This document shows positions 12,382-22,930 of a DNA stretch of 64,000 nucleotides, one piece after another. The stretch covers positions 533,872,083-533,936,082 of the forward strand of contig NC_058520.1 of NCBI RefSeq assembly GCF_904849725.1. The letters run 5' to 3'. Source of the stretch: Hordeum vulgare subsp. vulgare (taxonomy: Eukaryota; Streptophyta; Magnoliopsida; Poales; Poaceae). Below the pieces are notes generated by a model, which saw only the letters and a program-made list of their open reading frames with translations, ran no database searches and was not told where the DNA came from. The first letter of the stretch is position 1. Every line of letters starts with the position of its first letter. The position numbers and the translations under genes were made by a program.

Positions 12382-13526
12382 TGGGACGGGCGGCGCTCCT
12401 CCTCGAAGCCTGCCATGTTTGAATCAGACTTGAGAATCTCACCTCCCACCTTTGCTCGTTTGCTACAACCAGCGTTACCGGGTTCATCTAGGGCCTCCAA
12501 AGGACTATCAGTCAGCAGCAGAACCCTCCCCGTAGGGGCAGCAACCTTTTCGGCATCTGGTAAGGCATTAGCCTCCGTATCATTCAGCCGCTTTCGTGAC
12601 GATTTATCAAACTCCATGTCACTTTCCTGGTCAAAAGTACGCGGGCTAGACTTTTGCTGTTCAACAACGACCCCCTGAGTCGTTTTACCTGTCCATTGTT
12701 TGGCCGCAGCCGGGTATAAAGGAGCTTCATGGTCTGGTGGATATTCCCGATCCGATCGAGCACGAACCAACTGATCCGCATACAGATAGGCTCCAAATTT
12801 TAGATCCGTTTCCTCAAACACACCGTTGCCACACTCTTTATGGTCATGCCCAATTACACCACATGCACTGCAGAACTTGGCAAGCTTTTCATATCTAACA
12901 GCAAAGATATGACGAGATTTGTCCTTGACAATGCTTACGAATTTGGTCAAGGGCTTCCGAATATCATGGTTCACTCTAACTCGGACGTAGTCCCCTCTGA
13001 AGTTCCCATTGATCCTGGTCTCAAGAACCTCCCCTGCAGATCGAAGTAACTTGACAATGAGGTCATGTCTGCAGTAGCCATCCGACAGCTTGTGGATTTG
13101 TAGCCAGATGGGCATATAGACCATCAGAACGTCCTCTATTTTTGTGAATCCATCATACGGAGCTAGCAGAATAGCCATGTTACGAAAAAGCCATGGTCCA
13201 TGTTGCGTGATACGATCCCAATCTCCAAGACAGTAGACCTGCACCACGAATAGGTTCGGGCCAATGGGACGAAACCGAACTTGCTGAGAGCAATTCCAGG
13301 CTGCTCGCATGTCCTTATAGAACGCAGCCTGGCTAAAAAAAATTGAGTTATGAACCCTAGCTAGGGCAACCCATCGGATCTCCTCTAGTAGCTCAGGAGC
13401 ATCCTCCTCCACCACAACATCATCAAACTTGTCCTCGTGGAGATCTAACTTGTCGAAGAAGTCACCAAGGTCATCTTCCTTGCCCTGGGATTTGCCGGTA
13501 GACGAGGAGAACGGTGACGCTGCCAT
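12378..13526 (-). CDS. LINE ORF1: DUF4283 / zinc-knuckle protein
   Basis: An open 382-residue frame, the RNA-binding first protein of a plant LINE. The DUF4283-type fold is recognisable around residues 70-170 (FRPIGPNLFVVQVYCLGDWD, then HGPWLFRNMAILL). A CCHC zinc knuckle begins at Cys219 (CSACGVIGHDHKEC, spacing C-x2-C-x4-H-x4-C). The N-terminus is acidic and the C-terminal third is low in hydrophobics and looks disordered. It ends TGA within ATGA, four bases shared with the ORF2 start. Unlike ORF2 it has no stop or frameshift. Its expected role is to coat element RNA; it is a transposon gene, not a host gene. Confidence 0.85.
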   Translation of the reverse strand: MAASPFSSSTGKSQGKEDDLGDFFDKLDLHEDKFDDVVVEEDAPELLEEIRWVALARVHNSIFFSQAAFYKDMRAAWNCSQQVRFRPIGPNLFVVQVYCLGDWDRITQHGPWLFRNMAILLAPYDGFTKIEDVLMVYMPIWLQIHKLSDGYCRHDLIVKLLRSAGEVLETRINGNFRGDYVRVRVNHDIRKPLTKFVSIVKDKSRHIFAVRYEKLAKFCSACGVIGHDHKECGNGVFEETDLKFGAYLYADQLVRARSDREYPPDHEAPLYPAAAKQWTGKTTQGVVVEQQKSSPRTFDQESDMEFDKSSRKRLNDTEANALPDAEKVAAPTGRVLLLTDSPLEALDEPGNAGCSKRAKVGGEILKSDSNMAGFEEERRPSQ

Positions 13527-13787
13527 CGTTATCGCGTGTGGGAGTCCCTCCGCGGTCGCTTGGAGTCACCGGAGAAGCGCGGAACGGGCGAGGAGGGGGG
13601 GTAGAAGGATGATGGAGGGCGTGGGATGGTGGAGCTAGCGGCGGACACTCGTCGGCGATACCGGCACCGGTGGACTTGCGGCGGGGTTTTGCCGTAAGGA
13701 TAGAAAACCTTAGACTACGCTAGGGGATGATACGCACTCCTCGAGTCTAGTGTGGGTCCGGCACCATGTAGGAATTTGATTCTGTAA

Positions 13788-13801
13788 GCAAATCAAGACT
13801 T
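13788..13801. repeat. LINE target-site duplication, right copy
   Basis: GCAAATCAAGACTT pairs with 8184-8197. The sequence after it (AACTGCGAGGAAAAGTAAAT) continues the local repeat unit that the LINE split. Confidence 0.85.
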
Positions 13802-14010
13802 AACTGCGAGGAAAAGTAAATCGACTGATGTACTGCTCAACTTGCTGAGCAAACGCTCCCACATTTGGCTAGCATTGAGGTGACATTTCTTCAGTTTTCG
13901 CTAAAGAGAAGCCCCAAAATACCCAATCTAGCCGGACAAGGAAACAGTGGTGTAAAAAGGCACTCTTTCCCAACCATACCATAACCATACCATGCTCAAC
14001 CCCTTCCGGA
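13802..14010. repeat. Upstream segment related to 6940-7080 and 7310-7490
   Basis: The sequence after the LINE matches about 6940-7080 and 7310-7490: GATGTACT, then GAGCAAACGCTCCCACATTTGGCT, then ACATTTCTT, GCCC.AAAATAC and TTTCCCAACCAT.CCATA. It lies just upstream of the BPS1-like gene, so the 5-8 kb array includes duplicated gene-upstream sequence, or the gene sits at the edge of that array. Confidence 0.6.
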
Positions 14011-14348
14011 AACCCAGCGAAGCCGAGGCTACCACCAACACGCCCGCTCGTACACACCAGACCTGCTCGCTCCCGCACGGACAACGGGGACAATAAGCCG
14101 ATCGCGCGCGCGAGGGAGGGAGGGAGGACACCCACGACCCAGCAAAGCGGGCCGGCAGGAGGAGGGCTGCCATGGCCGTGCCGCTGCCGCTGCCTCGCCC
14201 CAACCTCATCATCGCCCTTCTCCCCCTCCTGTAGACACCCATCATTGCACTCCACTCCCCCACCCCGATCGTGTCGTCGTGTCCCCAGCTCTCGCCCTCC
14301 TCCTCCACTCCCCCCTCGTCTTCTTGCTCCTGCACGCCCGCGCCCGCG

Positions 14349-14358
14349 CTATATATAT
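14349..14358 (+). promoter_or_regulatory. Probable TATA box of the BPS1-like gene
   Basis: CTATATATAT lies in otherwise GC-rich DNA, about 90 bases before the ATG at 14443. That spacing allows a leader of about 60 bases. No other TATA-like word is closer. Confidence 0.55.
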
Positions 14359-14442
14359 CGCCACCCGCGCGCCGTCGGCTTCCTCCAGCTCGACCCCGAG
14401 ACCTCACCGGCACCGCACAGTACCGCTACAGCAGGCAGAGCC

Positions 14443-15645
14443 ATGGTGAACGCCTTCTTCGCGACCCTGGCGCGGGGGCTGGACGACCTGAGCGGCGCGG
14501 GCGGGCTGTCCTCGCTGCCGGCGCTGCTGCGTGCGGCGGCCCTGCTCAGGGGCCTGCACTCGCAGCTCATGCTGCTCGTCGGCCAGCTCCACCTGCCGCC
14601 CGGCGGCCGGTGGCTCGACGAGTACATGGACGAGACAGCACGCCTCTGGGACGCCTGCCTCGCCGTCAAGCTCGGCCTCGCCGCCGTCGAGCGCTACTGC
14701 GCCGCCGCCTCCTGCGCCGCCGCCGCCCTCGACGACTGGCTCCTGGACCCCTCCCCCCTCTCCACACGCCAGGTTGGTCCCGGTCACTTCTTTGCTTTAT
14801 TCGGACACGTCCTCTGCGTGCGAGCAGCGCGGTAGCAATTATGATATCTCTTTCGAAGAAAAGAATGGTGATCATGAATGATCATGTCCCCGCCTTTTTT
14901 CTCTCTCTCGAACTTCTCTCTGCACTGTGCGATTCAGTCCTGTGTCGTGTGCCATCGTCAATTACTTTGCTTGCTTCTTTTTGCTCTGTTTCTTCCAATC
15001 TGATGGCGCGGCGCGTGCATTGGCGACACCCACCAGGTGATGAGGGCGATCTCGGCGTCGAGGAGGGAGGCCATGGCGGCTGAGGAGGAGAACCGCGCGC
15101 TGTCCGAGTCGAGGATCGCGCCGCTGTCCCTGCAGCTGGACGAGCGGCGCGCGGCCGACGCCAGGCTCAGCGGCTTCAACGGCTTCCGCGGGCTGCTCTA
15201 CGCGCTGCACAACGCCAGCTCCCTCCTCCTGCTCATCCTGGCCGGCGGCGCCGTCGCCGGGTCCCCGTGCTCGTCCTCCTCCGACGGCGCGGACGACGAC
15301 GACGACAAGAACAACGGGTTCATGGCGTCCATCGCGACGCTGCAGAAGAGGATGGCGGAGGAGGCCGCGGACGCGAGCGACGGCGCGCCGGGGATGATCA
15401 GGATGCAGGAGCTGCGGCGCGCGCGCGCGGCGGCGGAGGCGGCGCGGGAGGAGGTGGAGCGCGCGGCGGCGGGCGGGGGCAAGTGCGGCGACCGGGACGG
15501 CGCCGTGAAGGGCAAGGCGGGGGAGCTCAAGGCGTGGCTGGAGGTGCTCCGCGCCGGCACGGACGGGCTGGTGTGCCAGCTCGACGACTTCCTCGACGAC
15601 ATTGTGGAGGGCCGCAAGGAGCTCTCCGACCTCTGCAGCCACTGA
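14443..15645 (+). CDS. BYPASS1-like (BPS1/ROH1, DUF793-type) protein
   Basis: Two exons, 14443-14772 and 15037-15645, joined across a 264-base GT-AG intron (CAG/GTTGGT, CACCAG/GTGATG), give 312 residues in phase 0. The ATG has a good context (GCCATGG) and follows a TATA box. The N-terminal half has the BPS1-type helical start, with LHLPPGG..W.DEY.DE..RLWD at residues 50-70. Exon 2 begins VMRAIS, has a hydrophobic segment at 171-185, an acidic run at 196-200, a probable coiled coil at about 211-257, and ends LDDFLDDIVEGRKEL, resembling the BPS1 C-terminus. In Arabidopsis BPS1 limits a root-derived mobile growth signal; related ROH1 binds an exocyst subunit. The role of this paralogue is not known. 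It is very GC-rich, intact, and flanked by transposons on both sides. The family call is from remembered sequence features. Confidence 0.75.
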
Positions 15646-16245
15646 CTGAGCCCGATCGTCGACGAAACGGCCATGGATGAAATGAAATGATGGTGGTTTC
15701 TCCTGTCGCCTGGCTGCTTGCCTGCCTCTGCCTGGTACTGGTAGCGGTGGCTACGCGTGGTGGTGGTGTACAAGTAAAGCAATGCTACTCCGATCCATAA
15801 GTGGGCGTCTTTTGCGGTGGCAGCGGCAGCGGCAGTGGCTGAGTCGCAGTACCGGTCTGGTATGGGGATCATGGAGTGGAGTACTGTCGCAGCGTTTTGG
15901 TCAGTTCATGATGTTGTTGCACCGCCATTTCTTTCTTGCTGGCTGGCTGCTGTACCCTGCACCACTGTACGTGCTGTGTGTGTCTCTCTCTCTGCCATGC
16001 AAGTAGTACTCCATTGGAGACACGATAGCAACGAGAGGCCAAATTTACGGTTTTGATTTTTTTTAACTTTAGGCCGATCTGACCTTGTTTGTAAAAAAAT
16101 CTAATCTGGTTTTTTCCATCATCATCCGTTGTGACGGTAGACATACACATCCTATCACAGACCCACAACGAATGATGATAGAAAAAAAAATCGAATTTAT
16201 TATTTTTTCACAAACAGATCAGATCAGGTTAAACTATGTGAGTTA
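15646..16245. other. 3' flank of the BPS1-like gene, no further gene
   Basis: It contains the probable 3' UTR and then ordinary intergenic sequence. I did not find a clear AATAAA. Several short inverted words (ATCATCCGTTGTGACGG and CAACGAATGATGAT around 16120-16180) could form a hairpin, perhaps a MITE remnant. Confidence 0.4.
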
Positions 16246-16740
16246 GGCCAACTCCACCGTGCGAACCCATTCTGTCCGCGCGCGTCCGTTTGGGGTAAAA
16301 CGCACGAACCAGAAGGCCGAGCGCGCGGGAGCAAACAGACTTTTGTCCGTTTTGTGTCTGCTTTTGACACATCCCCGGTGCAAGTTTGTGCTGCCTTTGG
16401 GGTAAAATGGACAGCCCGTCGGTGGCACATACCTCCTTTTTCTATTCCCACCGCCCCCCATCCACGAACACGCGGTGGTGTATTTTATTAATATAAGACG
16501 GATAGAATGCAGCCGGGCCTCCTTTTTCTATTCCCACCTCCTCCCGCCCCACGAAGCTGGCCTAACACGTGGTGGTGTATTTTATATTAATATAAAGCGG
16601 ACAGGATGCGGCCACGCGCTGGACGCACGGCCAGTGCATCCCAGGACAGGCCAGGACACGACTCCATCGTCCTACCTAAACGAAGAAAATCCTAATAAAA
16701 TGAACCTCCGTTTGGATTGGATCGTGCCGTGGAGTTGACC
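16246..16740. mobile_element. PIF/Harbinger-like MITE candidate, 495 bp
   Basis: The left end GGCCAACTCCACCGTGCGA matches the complement of the right end (GGTCAACTCCACGGCACGA). The flanking three bases are TTA (16243-16245) and TCA (16741-16743), close to the TTA/TWA duplication of this superfamily. Inside, a segment with CCTCCTTTTTCTATTCCCACC and GTGGTGTATTTTAT.TTAATATAA occurs twice (about 16432-16500 and 16508-16595), so the element carries an internal tandem duplication. No transposase is present. Confidence 0.55.
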
Positions 16741-16799
16741 TCAAAACGGTGAAATCGACTAGGACGAGATAGAGAGACGGTTGCAAGCAAAGGAAAGGC

Positions 16800-16897
16800 T
16801 AGCTTGTATAGTAGTACTCCTAGTAATATTTGTGTGCAGGAGGAAGGATAGCTTGTATAGTAGTACTCCTAGTAATATTTGTGTGCAGGAGGAAGGA
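16800..16897. repeat. 49-bp perfect tandem duplication
   Basis: A 49-base unit starting TAGCTTGTATAGTAGTACTC and ending GCAGGAGGAAGGA occurs at 16800-16848 and again at 16849-16897 with no difference that I can see. Identity of the copies points to a recent event, or to an assembly artefact. Confidence 0.9.
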
Positions 16898-17739
16898 GGG
16901 GGCAGCGCGGCTTGAGCGGGAGGGAAAGAGAGAGACATCTTTGTTCGGTTTTGCTGTTGGAGGAGCCGCACAAGCAGTTGCGCAACGAAAGGCTGCTTTT
17001 TGTTTGCTCGCCTGCCGCTATGTGGGTTAGAGAATATAGGTGATGCACTTTTCTTCGCCCACATCTTCAGCTTCAAGTGTGTTCCCGCCTTGAGTTTCAC
17101 AGCTCCAGCTCCGGGGAAGCACGGGGCATCTGCATGAAAACTACGTCTACCAAACTGCTGTGATCGTTTTGCGTGTCCTTTCAGTTGCTGGAGAGTGGAG
17201 ACTAATCTGGCGACGGCTGGGATGTTAATGTCTCATGTTCATACCGGAAGTAGCAAACCTAACCACCACAACTGGCCTCCGTTCAGCCTATAAGACCCTA
17301 ATTAATGGTCTTTGTGCTGATCAGTGAGGTGATGGTGCTGCCTCGCCAACCTCGGGTCAGGTGTGTGCATGTATGTCAAGTCACATCTCACTAACTCAAT
17401 GTGTTCGCCACTAATAGCAGAGCAGAGCAGAGCCTCGTTAATTAACCTCCTCATGTGTGGCACCCATTGCCGACAAAAGCCAAAGCTACTATGCATTTTT
17501 TTTCACTTCCCATTTCGCGCTATGCGGGTCAGTATCCTTTGTTAGAAAGGCACGAAAGCAAAATCGCTATATATGAAACGCCAAAATCGCTCTTTCTACC
17601 CCCTCCCTCCGAATTGTTATTACAATCCTCATCTCTCAGTGAACAAGCACGAGCTAGTGTTGGGAGTTGTTTAACCTGCAGTAGTGGCGAGCTCACTCCT
17701 TCATCACCAACGAGGCCAAAATCAATGTTTTTATTCTTT
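16898..17739. other. Intergenic, nothing recognised
   Basis: No domain-bearing frame, RNA gene or clear element end was seen on either strand. Confidence 0.4.
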
Positions 17740-20121
17740 AATCAAAGTTTATACAATACGCAGACGATACAATTATTTTCATGAAACATGATATGACAAA
17801 GGCTAGAAATATGAAGCTAATCCTATGTCTTTTTGAGAAATTGTTGGGATTGAAACTTAATTTGAATTAAAATAAATTGTTTTGTTTTGGGAGAGCTAAA
17901 AGGGAACAAGATGCTTACACACAATTGTTTAAATGTGAATTGGGCTCCCTACCTTTTAATTATGGGGACTGATCTGTGCCGGCGCGTCGGCCGAAACTTT
18001 CGGCCGGCCGCGCGCGGGCCGCATGATCCACCAACCCCCGCACGTTTGTACCGTTGGATTTCCATGCAACATTTTTTTCTCCGATGCAGCAAAAATTCGA
18101 CACGATGCAGCTATTTTTTCATCGGTTGCAACAAAAAACAAAATTTGTAGTAAAAAAATATCTACGTGATCGTAGCAAAAAAACGAAGCTGATGATGCGT
18201 GGTAGCAAAAGTCAAACGCCGGTTGTAACAAATATCTACGTGAACGTGTATGCAACTTTTTTAGTGAACGGTTGGAGCAAAAAATGATGCCGGTTGTAGC
18301 AAAAATTAACACGGTTGTAGCAAAAGTAAAAAACATCAATTGTAACGAAAAATTCGACGAACTGGAGTTGCAACCAAACATATATGCAGCTTTTTTACTC
18401 GACAAATGTAGCAAATAAAAACGCTTGTAACAAATATGACGCTGGTTGCAACATTTTAGACGGAAAAATGTTGCATGCCCAGTCAGCGCTCAACGCGCGG
18501 GTCGCGTGCGGCCGGCCGAACGGTTTGGCCGGCGCACCGGCCAGAAACATTTCCCTTTAATTATTTAGGTATAGCAATTCATCATTGTAAGTTATCCAAT
18601 AAGGAATGAAAATGCATTGAAGATTGATTTGAAAAAACCAAGTTGGCAAAAGGGTAAGCTTATTTCTTATGGTGGACAACTTGTTCTGATCAATTCGGTG
18701 TTGACAAGCATGCTAGTGTTTCTACTGTCTTTCTTTAAAGTGCATGTAGGGATAGGAAAAAGGTTAAACTTTTATCGATCACTATTTTTTCTCGCAATTG
18801 ATGAAAACAAGACAAGAGACACGCTTTTCAAGTGGGATATTATCCGTAGGCCGAAATACCATGGTGGGCTAGGAATTGAGAACTAAAATGTCAAAAATAG
18901 ATGCTTGATCAACAAATGGTTGTACAAGCTTTCTGTTGAGACCGAATGTATGTGGGTGCAAATTTTATGAAATGAGTATCTACATTTGAAGACGCTGACC
19001 CGGGTTGATGTTAACCCAATGAATCTCCTTTTTGAAAGGGGCTAATGAGAACAAGAGTTGCCTTCTTTCATAGAACCAAAATTATCATTGGAAACGGTAA
19101 TAGGACTAAATTCCGAAAAGATACTTGGTTAGAGAAGAGGCCACTAGATACACAATATCCTTCTATGTACAATATTGTGTAACATAAGGAAGCTTACGTT
19201 GCTACAATATTACATTTTGTCCCTTTAAATATTCAGTTTAGAAGGTTCGTAGTAGATGACCGATGGGACAACTAGTTACATCTCGTGTGAAGGTTGATGG
19301 ATGTTTGCCTCTCTGATGAGCCAAATACGATTCACTCGAAATTATCCGTCAATGGGATATTCTCTGTCAAGTCTATGTATTTAGACCTAATAAACTCTGG
19401 TCCAATTCCGAAATCAAGTCATATTTGGAAGATTAAAGTACCTTCAAGAATTAAAATATTCGTGTGATTTCCACACAAGGAAGTGATTCTAATTAAGGAA
19501 AATTTAGCCAAGTGAAGTTGGTATGGTAGTAAACGTTGTTGCTTTTGTGGTCAATATGAAAATATAAAATACCTCTTTATCAAATGTTCTCTCGCCAAAT
19601 TTTTATGGCATACGATTCGTGCAGCTTTTAATGTTAGTCCTCCAACTAGTATTAACATGTTACCTAGAACATGGCTTGATGGAGTGGGGCCAAGTATTGC
19701 ATGACATATTTAAATAGAAGTGTGTGCATTACTTTGGGCTATATGAAACTATAGAAATGACATGGTTTTAACAAACAAACTCTTATTAAAATTTTACAGG
19801 TTATATACAGAGCCACTGCTTGAATCCATACGTGGTCGTTACTCAGTCATGTAGAAACCAAGGAGCATATGGCTAGTGTGTGCAACCGGTGAAAGACGTT
19901 AGCATGACAAACTTTCAACCGATTTGAATAGCGTTAATAATAGACTAGGTGTTTAGTCATCTTTCTTCTATTTCGCCGATTGGAGCAATTTTATTTATCA
20001 TTTTACTTGGGGTTTCCAAAAATGACTATTGTATCATATACCTATTATGTGACCTTTTGATTAATAATATAGCTGCATGCATCATTCAGATGTAGAGAAC
20101 GGGATGATCCTCCATACAAAA
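17740..20121 (+). mobile_element. Decayed plus-strand LINE remnant
   Basis: Broken frames read as the second half of a plant LINE ORF2. They begin at the catalytic box YADDTIIFMKHD (17755-17790), continue through NYLGIAI (18558-18580), SWQKGKLISYGGQLVLINSV (18642-18700) and WDIIRRPKYHGGLGIEN (18832-18882), and then a zf-RVT-like region to about 19600. The 3' end is LINE-like (GCTGCATGCATCATTCAGATG, then ACAAAAAAA at 20115-20121). Many stops and frameshifts are present and the 5' half is missing. A Mutator-type MITE splits it at the NYLGI codons. Confidence 0.85.
17964..18555. mobile_element. Mutator-type MITE nested in the LINE remnant, 592 bp
   Basis: A perfect 9-bp duplication, TTTAATTAT, flanks it at 17955-17963 and 18556-18564. 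The ends are imperfect inverted repeats of about 55 bp (GGGGACTGATCT.GTGCCGGCGCG on the left, complement of the right end GGGAAATGTTTCTGGCCGG), both running into TTCGGCCGGCCGC. The middle is made of repeated TTGTAGCAAAAA/TTGCAACA words. Removing it restores PFNYLGIA in the LINE reading frame, which confirms the ends. No protein is encoded. Confidence 0.85.
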
Positions 20122-20500
20122 AAAGTAGAAATAAACTTTAAAACTTTGTCAGAGTCTGACCTTTTCATAGCGCCTGCAATGAGGGCACTATGTTCAACAC
20201 TACATCACCGAGCATAGGACCCTATAATTTCGCCATGGAGTAAGGCGCTATGGCGTATACTATGAGGGACGGAGCCAACATTCATGCATAGAGGGGGGCA
20301 AGTTTGTTCGTGAAGGGGCAAAGTTCATATGAAGTGAATTTTTTTGGCTTCAACAACCACAATCATAGTAGAAGAATCAATTTGTTAGAGTGGTCTAGCC
20401 CCCCCCCCTCGCCCCCCTAAATTCGTCCCTGTATAGCATACCGTAGTGTCATATGTTGAAATCCGCATCGCCCCCGTATCTCTCTTGAAATAGTTTTTCC
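20122..20500. other. Intergenic, nothing recognised
   Basis: No gene is seen. A pair of GGCGCTATG / CATAGCGCC words suggests a decayed inverted structure around 20165-20260. Confidence 0.35.
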
Positions 20501-22930
20501 TTCCACTTTATATTATAAAGCAAGGAACACCGATCACAAGGTAACTATTGGGGTGAATAGTACATCAAATCCACAAAAAGAAGAAATACATGCCAACAAC
20601 CGCAGCTCGGCAAACACGCATGATCTGCCATCGTTGCGCCCTCCGTCTGCATCCTACCTCATGCCATGTCATCGGACAACCGCATTCCTAAGCAGCACCT
20701 CCAACAAGGAATGTGACGCCAATGATGTTGTTGCCCGACAAAGATTTCCCCTGACACGCGATGAGAAGCGGGGAATGGGTAGCACTGACGCCCTTCAAAG
20801 GAATGGCGGCACCCTAAAGTGTCGCCGATTCGGAGCGAGATGAACCGGCACGGATTTCTCCCGCACCCCAATCACCATCATTCACTCAAACTGGAGCCAT
20901 TCGGCCAACTAGCCACCAACAATTACACGCCACCACGGTCTTGGCCCCAACCACGTCGCCCCGCTGCGAACACCACCACGAGGTCAAGTGAGCAGAGGCA
21001 AGGAGCGTTCAAAGGCACGGGCGGAAGCACCTGAGCCACACGGGAGGGAGCTGCCTCCACTGCCGTTGCGTCGGAGGCCCGTGCCTTCAGCACAGACGAG
21101 ACCTAGCATCCAAACACTGCCACCGAGGCAAACGAGGGCACATGGACCCGTCCGGTCCCAAATCGGGCCCGCAAAGCTACGGCCACCACGTTGTTGCACG
21201 CCGGTGATAACCCACAAGTGTAGGGGAACACAATAGTCTTCGCGGGTAAGTTAACCCAATTTATTGATTCGACACAAGGGGAGCCAAAGAATATTTATAA
21301 GCTTTAACAGTTCAGTTGTCAATTCAACCGCACCTGAAAGATACTTGCTTGGCATTGAAATATTAGTAGCAACGGTGATACGGAAGTGATGGTGGTAACA
21401 TAAATAATAGTGGCAAAGCAACGAAAGTAAAACGGCGAAAGTAAAGTAACTTGTGACTAGTAGGATTAAAACACTATAGGCTAAGGAGATGGATGGTTGG
21501 TCATGGATGAGAGATATCATGTATTTCACTTGGGGCAAGGCACAAAGAAAAGTAATGATCATCTAGCATATATCAAACACTAGGCATGTATCCCGAGGTA
21601 GTTGTGTGTGCTTGCAATAAGAACTTGCACAACATATTTTGTCCTACCATACCGCTATCAACGGGGCCAAAAGGAACTATTGGGATCGCCGGTTCCGGAC
21701 TATAATAGGTCCATACTACTCATAGATAGGATCTAGAACACAAATATATTCATGAAAACATAATGAATTCAGATCTTAAATCATGGCACTCGGGCCCAAA
21801 GTGACAAGCATTAAGAGTAACAAGTAGTAGCAAAGATGATAAACACCATAGTAGATGATAAGCAACATGCCCCCAACAATCCGACGAACTATTACATGAT
21901 CTAACTCATCCAATCTCTCACATCCCCTTCACCTACATCAGGGAGTTACTCACACATGATGGGAGAAGCCATGGAAGGATGATGGAGTGGTGATGGTATT
22001 GACAATGGCGACGATTTCCCCTCTCCGGAGGCCAAAACAGCCTCCAGATTAGCTCTCCCGAAGAAGAACTGAGGGTGGCGGCGGCTCCGCATCGAGAACT
22101 TGCAAAATGTTCTGGAATTTTCTCGTCACGGGTAAAAATAGGAGCCAAAATAGGGCACCAGAGGGGGTGGGCCCTGCCCAGGCGGCCTCCCGGCGCGGCC
22201 AGGGGGCAGGCCGTGCCAGCTGGTCGCCCGGGGGCCGTGTGGCTCCCTTCAAGTGCGTGGATTTTCTCTATTTTTATGTGATTTTTCCAGGAGGTCTAAA
22301 TATTCATTTTCCTGCACACAAGAAAACCATACAGGCAGCTCTGCTAAAAACAATGTCAGTTTGGGTTAGTTTCATTCAAATCATGCAAGAATGAGGCCAA
22401 AACAATAGCAGAAGTTTTTGGAAAAGTCGATACGTTTGAGACATATCAGCCCGCAACCGAGCCACCACCCACCACGAGCTGGATGCACCGCCACCACCTC
22501 CCAAAGGCCACGCCGACGCCACGCCCTGCAGCCGGCCTGCCCACACCCAGATGGGCCCCAAAGGGCCCAGATCTAGGCCATGCAGACGTTGCCAGCCCGC
22601 ACGACCGCATCACCCCATCACCAACGACGATGACGCCACCAAGAGCTCGCCCCCGCCCGCGCTAGGAGACCACGTCGCCGCGCAAGACCGCCGCCGCCCA
22701 AGTGTAGCACCCGGAGTCACTCCACCCCACGTCGGAGGAGCCCCGGGGGGAAGGCCATGGGCCGTCGCCGCTGGCGTTTCCCACACGAGGACATCGGCGA
22801 ATGCCGGCGACGACGGCAGGAAGGAGGGAGAGAGGGAGGGGCTCGCGGAGGGAAGCGTCGGGCGCGGCCGGTCGCTCGGGGGGAGGCGGGGGGGTGCGGG
22901 CTGGGGGTGACACGGTCGCGATCGGGAGAG
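20500..22930 (-). mobile_element. Second copy of the GC-rich non-autonomous LINE-like family, split
   Basis: Sequence at about 20705-20810 matches 2925-3060 in the same orientation (AAT.TGAC.CCAA, then a GACAAAGATTTCCCC-like word, then TGA.GCC..CAA). As in that copy, the left end is AT-rich and the right end very GC-rich, with many CACCACC/GCCGCC words and long meaningless frames on both strands. A solo-LTR-like insertion at 21205-22448 interrupts it. I could not locate a target duplication, so the outer limits are approximate. Confidence 0.5.
21205..22448 (-). mobile_element. Solo-LTR-like element, 1.24 kb
   Basis: It begins TGATAACCCACAAG and ends GAGACATATCA, so it has TG..CA termini. It is flanked by GCCGG (21200-21204) and GCCCG (22449-22453), a 5-bp duplication with one mismatch. 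Read on the minus strand it starts TGATATGTCTCAAACGTATC, a very common Triticeae repeat start. It also has an AATAAATTGGGTT word (a possible polyadenylation signal) near the other end. There is no internal coding region, which fits recombination between two LTRs. I do not assign the family. Confidence 0.55.

Larger units (their letters stand above)
8198..13787 (-). mobile_element. Near full-length LINE (non-LTR retrotransposon)
   Basis: A 5.6-kb minus-strand element between a 14-bp target duplication (8184-8197 and 13788-13801), with a short A tail (T run at 8198-8204 on the + strand). It contains a GC-rich 5' leader (13527-13787), ORF1 (13526-12378) and ORF2 (12381-8317), whose start overlaps the ORF1 stop in ATGA. 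The order of a DUF4283/zinc-knuckle ORF1, then endonuclease, reverse transcriptase, zf-RVT and RNase H, is that of plant L1-type LINEs. ORF2 has no frameshift but four in-frame stops, so the copy is dead yet structurally complete. Confidence 0.93.

Noticed and set aside
14271..15083. 270-codon frame across the BPS1-like gene
   Set aside because: It runs through the gene's intron in a different frame and is Arg/Pro-rich from GC content; it is a shadow of the two-exon gene.
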